Assembly (NCBI GenBank): GCA_025560025.1
Contig: CP048486.1
Coordinates: 1,740,001-1,804,000 of the forward strand
Direction of reading: 5' to 3'
Source: Agrobacterium tumefaciens
Lineage (GTDB): Bacteria; Pseudomonadota; Alphaproteobacteria; Rhizobiales; Rhizobiaceae
DNA: 64,000 nt
Both the position numbers and the translations under genes were made by a program. Shown here piece after piece: positions 57,658 to 64,000 of the stretch. How positions within the stretch are numbered: the first letter of the stretch is position 1; each line of letters opens with the position of its first letter. The notes under the pieces are model-generated. The model made no database searches, had not been told where the DNA came from, and saw only the letters and a list, made by a program, of their open reading frames with translations.

Positions 57658-57686
57658 CCCCGTCCCCGTCTTGTACGGGGGCGGGG
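57658..57686 (+). terminator. intercistronic hairpin after the ribose-type binding-protein gene
   Basis: CCCCGTCCCCGT (57658-57669) pairs with ACGGGGGCGGGG (57675-57686), with one wobble and a 5-base loop. It lacks a T-run and lies between the binding-protein and ATPase genes. It most likely stabilises the upstream message or attenuates transcription. Confidence 0.6.
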
Positions 57687-57714
57687 TTAAATCCCGACCA
57701 TTGAGGAGGGTGAA

Positions 57715-59217
57715 ATGCTGGAACTGAATGGAATAAGAAAAAGCTTTGGCAAGATCGAAGTCCTGCGCGGCGTCGACCTTGAGGCGCGCGCCGGTGAGGT
57801 GCATGCGCTTCTGGGCGAAAACGGCGCGGGCAAGTCGACTTTGATGAAGATCCTGTGCGGCATTTTGCAGCCATCGGAGGGAACGATCCGCATCGACGGG
57901 CAGGATCGCCGCTTTGCCAATTATGACGAGGCGATTGCCGCCGGCATCGGCATCGTATTTCAGGAATTCAGCCTGATCCCCTATCTCAATGCCGTTGAAA
58001 ACATGTTTCTTGCCCGCGAGATCCGCGGGCCGCTGCGCCTTTTGAACAAGGGCGCCATGCGCAAGCGCGCGGCCGAGATCATGAGCCGTCTGGCCGTGGA
58101 TGTTCCGCTCGACGTGCCGGTGCATCGTCTTTCGGTTGCCCAGCAGCAATTCGTCGAAATCGCCAAGGCACTGTCGCTGGATGCCCGCATTCTCGTGCTC
58201 GACGAGCCGACCGCGACGCTCACCCCATCCGAGACCGAACACCTGTTCAAGGTCATGCGCGAGCTGCGGCGTCAGGGCGTGGCGATCATCTTCATTTCGC
58301 ATCACCTCGAGGAAATATTCGAGATCTGCGACCGCATCACCGTTCTGCGCGACGGCGAGTTGATCGGTTCCTGCCTGACGTCGGAGGTCGATAATGACCG
58401 TCTGGTCGAGATGATGGTCGGCCGGCGTATCGAAGCGAGCTTCCCGCCGAAGCCGCAGCTTGATCCTTCCGCCGCAAAGGTGATCGAAGTCGAAGAGCTG
58501 CAGTTGAAGAAGGGTGGCCCCGTCTCGCGCTTTGCGTTGCGCAAGGGTGAAATTCTCGGCTTTGCCGGACTTGTCGGCTCGGGCCGCACGGAAACGGTTC
58601 TCGCCATGCTGGGCGCGCATTCCGCCTCGCGCCGCAAGATCAAGCTTGACGGCGTGGACACGCGTTTTTCCGGCCCTGATGAGGCGCTGATGCGCGGCAT
58701 CGGCCTGCTGCCGGAAAGCCGCAAGGAGGAGGGGTTGATTACCAGCTTCTCCATCCTGCAGAATATTTCGCTGAACAATTATCGCAAATACCGCAAGGCC
58801 CACTGGTTCCTCGATCTCAAAAAGGAACTGGAATACACGACAAAGGCCATGGCGCAGGTGCAGGTCAAGGCGCAGGGTCCCTTTGCCCGCGTCGACACGC
58901 TTTCGGGCGGTAACCAGCAGAAGATCGTCATCGCCCGCTGGCTGAACCACGACATGCGCGTGCTGATCTTCGATGAGCCGACACGCGGCATTGATGTGGG
59001 CGCGAAGGCGGAAATCTATTCGCTGATGCGCGAATTCGCCGCGAAGGGCCATTCGATCATCATGATCTCCTCGGAGCTGCCGGAAGTGATCGGCATGTCG
59101 GACCGCGTCTGCGTGTTCCGCTCCGGCGGTATCGTCGCCACCGTCGAGGGCGCAGACATCAATTCAGAAACAATAATGACAAACGCCACCACCGGGAGGG
59201 TTGAACATGTCGCTTGA
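57715..59217 (+). CDS. ribose-type ABC transporter double ATP-binding protein (RbsA-like)
   Basis: This 500-residue protein has two ATPase halves. The first has Walker [10 protein letters not shown] near residue 37 and Walker [15 protein letters not shown]. The second has a degenerate Walker A region GLVGSGRTE but keeps the signature [20 protein letters not shown] and [20 protein letters not shown]. This asymmetric pattern is normal for RbsA/XylG/MglA. It overlaps the permease gene by eleven bases. Confidence 0.95.
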   Translation: MLELNGIRKSFGKIEVLRGVDLEARAGEVHALLGENGAGKSTLMKILCGILQPSEGTIRIDGQDRRFANYDEAIAAGIGIVFQEFSLIPYLNAVENMFLAREIRGPLRLLNKGAMRKRAAEIMSRLAVDVPLDVPVHRLSVAQQQFVEIAKALSLDARILVLDEPTATLTPSETEHLFKVMRELRRQGVAIIFISHHLEEIFEICDRITVLRDGELIGSCLTSEVDNDRLVEMMVGRRIEASFPPKPQLDPSAAKVIEVEELQLKKGGPVSRFALRKGEILGFAGLVGSGRTETVLAMLGAHSASRRKIKLDGVDTRFSGPDEALMRGIGLLPESRKEEGLITSFSILQNISLNNYRKYRKAHWFLDLKKELEYTTKAMAQVQVKAQGPFARVDTLSGGNQQKIVIARWLNHDMRVLIFDEPTRGIDVGAKAEIYSLMREFAAKGHSIIMISSELPEVIGMSDRVCVFRSGGIVATVEGADINSETIMTNATTGRVEHVA

Positions 59218-60184
59218 TGCAAACACCGGCGTTGCCGCGAAAACGGGCGGTTTCAGTCTCGGCAACCTGCTGCGCTCACCATTGGCCCTGCCGCTGGCGG
59301 GCCTGATTGTCGTATCGATCCTCATGGGTCTTGCGAGCGACAATTTCTTCAGCGTCAACAACATCATGAACGTGCTGCGGCAGGTGTCCGTCGTCGGCAT
59401 CCTTGCCGTCGGCATGACCTTCGTCATCCTCACCGGTGGCATCGACCTGTCGGTCGGCGCGGTCATGGCGCTTGTCGGCACGTTGTCCGCCGGCCTCATG
59501 GTGAATACTGGCCTGTCGCCCGCAGTTGCCCTGCCGGCTGGCCTCTTCATCGGGTTGGGCATCGGCATCTTTAACGGGGCGCTTGTCGCCTGGGGCAAGA
59601 TGCCGGCCATCATCGTCACGCTCGCCACCATGGGCATGGCACGCGGTCTCGGCCTTATCTACTCCGGCGGTTATCCGGTCAGCGGCATTCCGAGCTGGAT
59701 CTCCTGGTTCGGCGTCGGCCGCGTCGGTGTCGTTCCGGTGCCGGTCATCATCATGGTGGTGATCTATGCGGTGGCATGGGTGCTGTTGCAGCGCACGGCC
59801 TTCGGCCGTCACGTCTACGCGCTTGGCGGCAACGAGTTGGCGGCCCGCCTTTCAGGCGTGAAGACCCGGCGCGTCAAACTTGCCGTCTATGGCATCTCGG
59901 GCGTCACAGCAGCACTTGCGGCCCTCATCCTTACCGGCCGTCTGATGAGTGGTCAGCCCAATGCCGGTGTCGGCTTCGAACTGGATGCCATTGCGGCCGT
60001 CGTTCTCGGCGGTACGGCGATTGCCGGCGGCAGGGGTCTCATTCTCGGCACGCTCATCGGTGCGGTGTTGCTCGGTATTCTCAATAACGGCCTCAACCTG
60101 ATGGGCATCAACCCCTATCTGCAGGATGTCATCAAGGGCGGCATCATCCTGCTGGCCATCTATATCGGGCGCGATTGGCGCTGA
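59207..60184 (+). CDS. ribose-type ABC transporter permease (RbsC-like)
   Basis: The protein has 325 residues and eight or more membrane segments. [20 protein letters not shown] and [20 protein letters not shown] are the RbsC hallmark. [20 protein letters not shown] and [17 protein letters not shown] follow. The ATG at 59207 has GGGAGGG six bases before it. It forms the membrane channel as a homodimer. Confidence 0.95.
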   Translation: MSLDANTGVAAKTGGFSLGNLLRSPLALPLAGLIVVSILMGLASDNFFSVNNIMNVLRQVSVVGILAVGMTFVILTGGIDLSVGAVMALVGTLSAGLMVNTGLSPAVALPAGLFIGLGIGIFNGALVAWGKMPAIIVTLATMGMARGLGLIYSGGYPVSGIPSWISWFGVGRVGVVPVPVIIMVVIYAVAWVLLQRTAFGRHVYALGGNELAARLSGVKTRRVKLAVYGISGVTAALAALILTGRLMSGQPNAGVGFELDAIAAVVLGGTAIAGGRGLILGTLIGAVLLGILNNGLNLMGINPYLQDVIKGGIILLAIYIGRDWR

Positions 60185-60223
60185 GCCGGCCCGGAAACAT
60201 CTTCATAAACGCAGGAGAATTAA

Positions 60224-60955
60224 ATGTCTGAATCGCTGCAAGGCAAGATCGCGGTCATCACCGGTGCCGCATCCGGCATCGGGCTTGCCACATCAGAAGC
60301 GCTTCTGGAACAGGGCGCGACCGTGGTCATGGTCGACTGGAACGAGAAAGCCTTGAAAGATCTGGCCGCCAGGCTTGGCGACCGCGCCATCCCGCAGGTG
60401 ACGAACCTGCTCGATGCCGACAGCTGCAATGCCATGATCCCGGAAATCCTCGAGAAGGTCGATCATATCGACATTCTCTATTGCAATGCCGGCACCTATA
60501 TCGGCGGTGAGCTGACCGAAACGACGCCTGAAGCCATCGACAAGATGCTGAACCTCAACGTCAACGCCGTCATGAAGAATGTGCAGGCCGTCGTGCCGCA
60601 TATGTCGGAGCGCAAGACGGGCGATATCATCGTCACCTGCTCGATCGCCGGTCATTTCCCGACCTATTGGGAGCCGGTCTATTCCGGCTCGAAATGGGCG
60701 ATCACCAGCTTCGTGCAGGGCATGCGCCGCCAGATGATCCCGCATGGCGTGCGCGTCGCGCAGGTCTCGCCAGGCCCGGTCGTGTCCGCGCTTCTCGCAG
60801 ACTGGCCGGAGGAAAACCTCCGCAAGGCCAAGGAATCGGGTAGCCTTATCGATGCGAGCGAAGTGGCCGATGCCGTTATCTACATGCTGACGCGCAAGCG
60901 CACCGTCACCATCCGTGACATGCTGGTGCTGCCGACCAACTTCGACCGCGTCTAA
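60224..60955 (+). CDS. short-chain dehydrogenase, ribitol 2-dehydrogenase-like
   Basis: This 243-residue SDR has the cofactor motif TGAASGIG (13-20), NAG at 88-90 and the catalytic triad Ser140, Tyr153 and Lys157 in PVYSGSKWA. Overall pattern, including LLADWPEENLRKAKESGSLI, matches ribitol dehydrogenases that make D-ribulose. It follows the transporter genes by 39 bases and precedes the FGGY kinase, which would phosphorylate the ribulose. GGAG lies before the ATG. Confidence 0.87.
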   Translation: MSESLQGKIAVITGAASGIGLATSEALLEQGATVVMVDWNEKALKDLAARLGDRAIPQVTNLLDADSCNAMIPEILEKVDHIDILYCNAGTYIGGELTETTPEAIDKMLNLNVNAVMKNVQAVVPHMSERKTGDIIVTCSIAGHFPTYWEPVYSGSKWAITSFVQGMRRQMIPHGVRVAQVSPGPVVSALLADWPEENLRKAKESGSLIDASEVADAVIYMLTRKRTVTIRDMLVLPTNFDRV

Positions 60956-61045
60956 AAACTTCAGGGGCGGCTGGGAAAATCGGAACCGGTCCAGCCGCTC
61001 CACATCGTTCAAGCACCGGATGATCCCCTCCGAGGAGTATCGCAA

Positions 61046-62656
61046 ATGGCTTCCTACCTTGTTGGCGTCGATGTCGGGACAGGCTCGGCGCGGGCCGGTG
61101 TCTTCGATGTCGCGGGCAAGCTTCTCGCCACCGCCAAACGCCCGATCAGCATGCACCGCGAGGATGGCGGCATTGCCGAACAATCGAGCGGTGAGGTGTG
61201 GCAGGCGGTTTGCGACAGCGTGCGCGAAAGCGTTTCCCGCGCCGGTATCGATCCGGCCGAAGTTGCCGGCATCGGTTTCGATGCCACCTGCTCGCTGGTG
61301 GTGCGTGGACCGGATGATGAGACCCTGCCGGTTGGCGCGCCGGATCATCCCGAACGCGATATCATCGTCTGGATGGATCACCGCGCCGTTGAACAGGCGG
61401 AACGCATCAATGCCGGCGAACATGCCGTCCTGAAATATGTTGGTGGCCGCATCTCTCCCGAAATGCAGACGCCGAAGCTTTTGTGGCTTCGTGAAAACCG
61501 ACCGGATATCTATGCCCGCGCCGAGCACTTCTTCGACCTGACGGATTTTCTGACATGGAAGGCTTCCTGCGCGCTTGATCGTTCCGCCTGCACGGTAACC
61601 TGTAAGTGGACCTATCTTGCCCATGAAAACCGCTGGGATGCGGAATATTTCAACCACATCGGGCTTGGCGATCTCGCCGAGCAGGGCTTCCGTCGCATCG
61701 GTGAAAGCGTCGTCCATCCCGGTACGGCATTGGGCGCGGGCCTCACCGAAGATGCGGCAAAAGCCATGGGGCTGGTTGCAGGCACGGCGGTTGCGGCAGG
61801 TCTTATCGATGCGCATGCCGGTGGCGTTGGCACGGTGGCTGCGGGCGGTGATGCATCGCGATGCCTCGGTTATGTCTTTGGAACCTCGTCCTGCACCATG
61901 ACGACCACCGCCGAACCCGCCTTCGTGCCGGGTGTCTGGGGGCCCTATTATTCCGCCATGGTGCCCGGCGCTTGGTTGAATGAGGGGGGCCAGTCTGCCG
62001 CCGGTGCGGCCATCGATTATCTGGTGCAGTTGCACCCCGCTTTTGCCGAGGCGAAGGTGCTTGCCGAGAAGGAAGGCAAAGCCTTGGCGGTGTGGCTTGC
62101 CGACCGCGCGCTCAGCCTTGCAGCATCCGCTTCCGCCGCAGCTGAGATCGCCGAGGATTTTCATGTGGTGCCGGAATTTCTCGGCAACCGTGCGCCCTTT
62201 GCCGATCCCCATGCCCGCGCGGTCATTGCCGGTTATGGCATGGAGACCGGAGTGGATTCGCTCGTCGCGCTTTATGTGGCGGGCCTTCTCGGCCTCGGTT
62301 ACGGGCTTCGCCAGATTATCGAAACGCAGGCCCGCAACGGCGCGCCGGTGGAAACCATCAGTGTCAGCGGCGGGGCCGGCGCTCATCCGCTTGCCCGGCA
62401 GTTGCTGGCCGATGCGACTGGCCTTCCGGTCGAACTCACCGAATGCGAAGAGCCGGTGCTTCTCGGATCTGCGATGCTTGGGGCCGTTGCCGCCGGAACC
62501 TATCCGGATCTGATGGCAGCGATGCCCGCCATGTCGCGGATTGCCAAATGTGCTTCGCCCGATCCTGCTTTTCAAAAGGTTCATCAGTCGCGGTACGACG
62601 CGTTTCTGGCGCTCCAGAATGCGGCGCGGGCCATTCGCTCCGCCAGCCGTTCCTGA
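61046..62656 (+). CDS. FGGY-family pentulose kinase, D-ribulokinase-like
   Basis: This 536-residue kinase begins YLVGVDVGTGSARAGVFD, the phosphate-1 motif. WMDHRAVEQAERINAG is typical of the five-carbon sugar kinase branch, and GLIDAHAGGVGTVAAGGDAS with VFGTSSCTMTT lies in the middle. VSGGAGAHPLARQLLADATG is the adenosine-binding region near the C-terminus. It would convert D-ribulose to ribulose 5-phosphate after the ribitol dehydrogenase step. GAGGAG precedes the ATG. Confidence 0.9.
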   Translation: MASYLVGVDVGTGSARAGVFDVAGKLLATAKRPISMHREDGGIAEQSSGEVWQAVCDSVRESVSRAGIDPAEVAGIGFDATCSLVVRGPDDETLPVGAPDHPERDIIVWMDHRAVEQAERINAGEHAVLKYVGGRISPEMQTPKLLWLRENRPDIYARAEHFFDLTDFLTWKASCALDRSACTVTCKWTYLAHENRWDAEYFNHIGLGDLAEQGFRRIGESVVHPGTALGAGLTEDAAKAMGLVAGTAVAAGLIDAHAGGVGTVAAGGDASRCLGYVFGTSSCTMTTTAEPAFVPGVWGPYYSAMVPGAWLNEGGQSAAGAAIDYLVQLHPAFAEAKVLAEKEGKALAVWLADRALSLAASASAAAEIAEDFHVVPEFLGNRAPFADPHARAVIAGYGMETGVDSLVALYVAGLLGLGYGLRQIIETQARNGAPVETISVSGGAGAHPLARQLLADATGLPVELTECEEPVLLGSAMLGAVAAGTYPDLMAAMPAMSRIAKCASPDPAFQKVHQSRYDAFLALQNAARAIRSASRS

Positions 62657-62713
62657 AACGCGTCACAAGCTTAGATCATCCGGCCGTATTGGCCGCTAAA
62701 TAACGAGGATTCC

Positions 62714-63439
62714 ATGCAATTTTCCGGAAAATCCGTCATCATCACCGGCGCAGGAAAAGGAATCGGCCGCGCCTGTGCGCAGCTGATGGCTGCACGCGGT
62801 GCGGAAGTCGTGGCGATCAGCCGCACGCAGTCCGATCTCGACAGCCTGAAAAGCGAAATCGGCGGCCGTTCGATCCGCGTCGATCTCGCCGATGTGGCCG
62901 CAACGCGGGCGGCCATGATCGAGGCGGGGCCGTGCGATTTCCTGATCAACAGCGCCGGCATCAATGTGCTCGAAAGCGTGCTCGATATGAGCGACGAAGG
63001 CTATGAGGCCGTGCTTGGCATCAACCTGCGCGCCGCTCTCGTTACCTGCCAGGAATTCGCCCGTGCCCGCGTTGCGAAGGGTGGCGGCGGTGCGATCGTC
63101 AACATCACCTCCATTGCCGGTCACCGCGGTTTTCAGGATCACCTCTGCTATGCGGCGTCGAAGGCCGGACTTGAAGGTGCAACGCGGGTTCTCGCCAAGG
63201 AACTCGGTCCGCATGGCATTCGTGTCAACGCTGTCGCGCCAACCATCACGCTGACGGAACTGGCTGCGGAAGCGTGGAACGATCCGGCCAAGAGCGAACC
63301 GATGATGGTTCGCCATCCCTTGAAGCGCTTTGCCGAGGCCGAAGATGTTGCGCAAAGTATCGCGCTGCTTCTGTCGGATGATAGCAGCATGATTTCCGGT
63401 GCCGTACTGCCCATCGACGGCGGTTTCCTTGCCGTCTGA
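62714..63439 (+). CDS. short-chain dehydrogenase resembling L-xylulose reductase (DCXR)
   Basis: This 241-residue SDR has TGAGKGIGRACAQLMAARGA and VVAISRTQSDLDSLKSEIG. The triad is Ser133, Tyr146 and Lys150, and the C-terminal stretch is GPHGIRVNAVAPTITLTELA. The unusual SRTQSDLDSL and LELGPHxIRVNAVxPT patterns closely match animal dicarbonyl/L-xylulose reductase. That enzyme interconverts L-xylulose and xylitol. It is the last gene of the pentitol operon, which fits a role with the polyol dehydrogenase encoded at 54338. Confidence 0.82.
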   Translation: MQFSGKSVIITGAGKGIGRACAQLMAARGAEVVAISRTQSDLDSLKSEIGGRSIRVDLADVAATRAAMIEAGPCDFLINSAGINVLESVLDMSDEGYEAVLGINLRAALVTCQEFARARVAKGGGGAIVNITSIAGHRGFQDHLCYAASKAGLEGATRVLAKELGPHGIRVNAVAPTITLTELAAEAWNDPAKSEPMMVRHPLKRFAEAEDVAQSIALLLSDDSSMISGAVLPIDGGFLAV

Positions 63440-63480
63440 AACGGCCGCGTCTCGCAAATTTTGCGAATAAAATCCGAAAA

Positions 63481-63523
63481 CCTCTCCCCCTAAATCTTCG
63501 GTACGAGGCCGAACGGGGAGAGG
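63481..63523. terminator. bidirectional terminator, pentitol operon / PRC-barrel gene
   Basis: CCTCTCCCC (63481-63489) pairs with GGGGAGAGG (63515-63523), and an inner stem TTCGG/CCGAA lies in the loop. A-rich sequence on the left gives a T-run for the minus strand. It sits between two convergent genes. Confidence 0.75.
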
Positions 63524-63570
63524 CTTGTCGTTATTCTTCGCCCGGCTGTTTGTCGGGCTTTTCCTGAAGA

Positions 63571-63867
63571 TTAGTGGCGGTGCTCAGGCATGTCCTTGAG
63601 CTGGTCCTTGGTCCATGAGGTGACCGCGTGGACATCACCGTCCTCGTCGCGCATGAAATCGAGGTCGCTGAGCGGTACTGCGACGGGCTTTGCGCCGATA
63701 CCGAGAAAGCCACCGACATCAATGATCGCGGTGCTGCCAGCGCCGACGCCGTGGACATGATCGACCTTGCCGACTTTGTGGTTATCCGCGCCATAAACAG
63801 TCGCGCCTTCCAGAACGGACGAAACCAGTTCGGTTTTGACGAGGCGTACATGATTGGTGTGATCCAC
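63571..63867 (-). CDS. PRC-barrel domain protein, GTG start
   Basis: This 98-residue protein starts at a GTG (63867) eight bases after AGGAG. The PRC-barrel pattern is VLEGATVYGADNHKVGKVDH with IIDVGGFLGIGAKPVAVPLS and DLDFMRDEDGDVHAVTSWTK. Similar small rhizobial proteins are often linked to stress or envelope conditions, but their function is not defined. It is convergent with the pentitol operon. Confidence 0.85.
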   Translation of the reverse strand: MDHTNHVRLVKTELVSSVLEGATVYGADNHKVGKVDHVHGVGAGSTAIIDVGGFLGIGAKPVAVPLSDLDFMRDEDGDVHAVTSWTKDQLKDMPEHRH

Positions 63868-64000
63868 TTTTCTTTCTCCTGCTTGGGGTTACAGGACAGG
63901 AACTCGTGCATGGCGAAACCGTTCCATCCGCATCGTGCCAAAATGGCATAAGCACCGTCAATCCGGTGTCACCAAACCGGAATAACGTTTCAAAGCGATA

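Noticed and set aside
57292..59052. 586-codon minus-strand frame opposite the RbsA-like gene
   Set aside because: The plus-strand gene has complete Walker and signature motifs. The antisense frame is arginine/histidine/aspartate-rich without a recognisable fold.
60293..62584. 763-codon open frame on the minus strand, antisense to the SDR and kinase genes
   Set aside because: It covers two genes with clear family motifs on the plus strand and shows no domain pattern of its own. Long antisense frames are expected in GC-rich coding DNA.

Overview
The window reads as part of an alphaproteobacterial genome of the Rhizobiales, most like Agrobacterium/Rhizobium. The basis is the moderately high GC content, the MocA/MocE-type and AapJQM-type families, the TGATG/ATGA-coupled catabolic operons and the density of ABC uptake systems. 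There are no rRNA, tRNA, replication or housekeeping genes. This suits the accessory part of a chromosome, chromid or megaplasmid specialised in scavenging plant- or soil-derived small molecules. These identifications come from reading the translated proteins; no database search was run.

Layout. (1) 1-2855, minus: the start of an archaic (Csu/sigma-type) chaperone-usher fimbrial operon: spore-coat-U-like pilin, PapD-like chaperone, and an usher cut by the window edge. (2) 3329-9000, plus: LacI regulator, MocD-like histidine-motif hydroxylase, MocE-like Rieske ferredoxin, ribose-type binding protein, MocF-like ferredoxin reductase and TIM-barrel isomerase. This resembles the rhizopine oxygenase system. 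(3) 9093-27614: a UPF0303 gene diverges from a 17.6 kb one-directional run. The run holds LacI, Gfo/Idh/MocA dehydrogenase, fused CoA transferase, enoyl-CoA hydratase, aldehyde dehydrogenase, a CUT1 ABC importer, two GMC oxidoreductases with a 28-codon ORF between them, a fumarate-reductase-like flavoprotein and a DhaKL kinase. Two matching palindromic operators lie in the divergent promoter region. (4) 27680-29620: MFS transporter and divergent TetR regulator with three near-identical operators.

(5) 29638-37812: an AprAB-like flavoprotein/ferredoxin pair, a PhnD-like binding protein without a signal peptide, and a complete Opp-type ABC importer. (6) 38058-44083: fatty-acid desaturase, 2-oxoglutarate oxygenase, a 62-residue unknown protein and an AapJQM-like amino-acid importer with no ATPase gene. 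(7) 44337-53519: LysR regulator diverging from a peptide-type SBP, a DapA/NAL-family aldolase, two nucleoside hydrolases, two permeases and a double ATPase. (8) 54338-63439: a pentitol module made of xylitol/sorbitol-type dehydrogenase, AraC regulator, ribose-type ABC importer, ribitol-dehydrogenase-like SDR, FGGY ribulokinase-like kinase and L-xylulose-reductase-like SDR. A PRC-barrel gene closes the window.

Most blocks pair an importer with oxidoreductases and a dedicated regulator. The strongest candidates for undescribed biology are the 17.6 kb run that joins sugar-type uptake to CoA-thioester chemistry, the MocDEF-like oxygenase locus, the nucleoside-hydrolase/aldolase/Dpp operon, and the AprAB-like/signal-less PhnD/Opp block. 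Their substrates are inferences and cannot be read from sequence alone.
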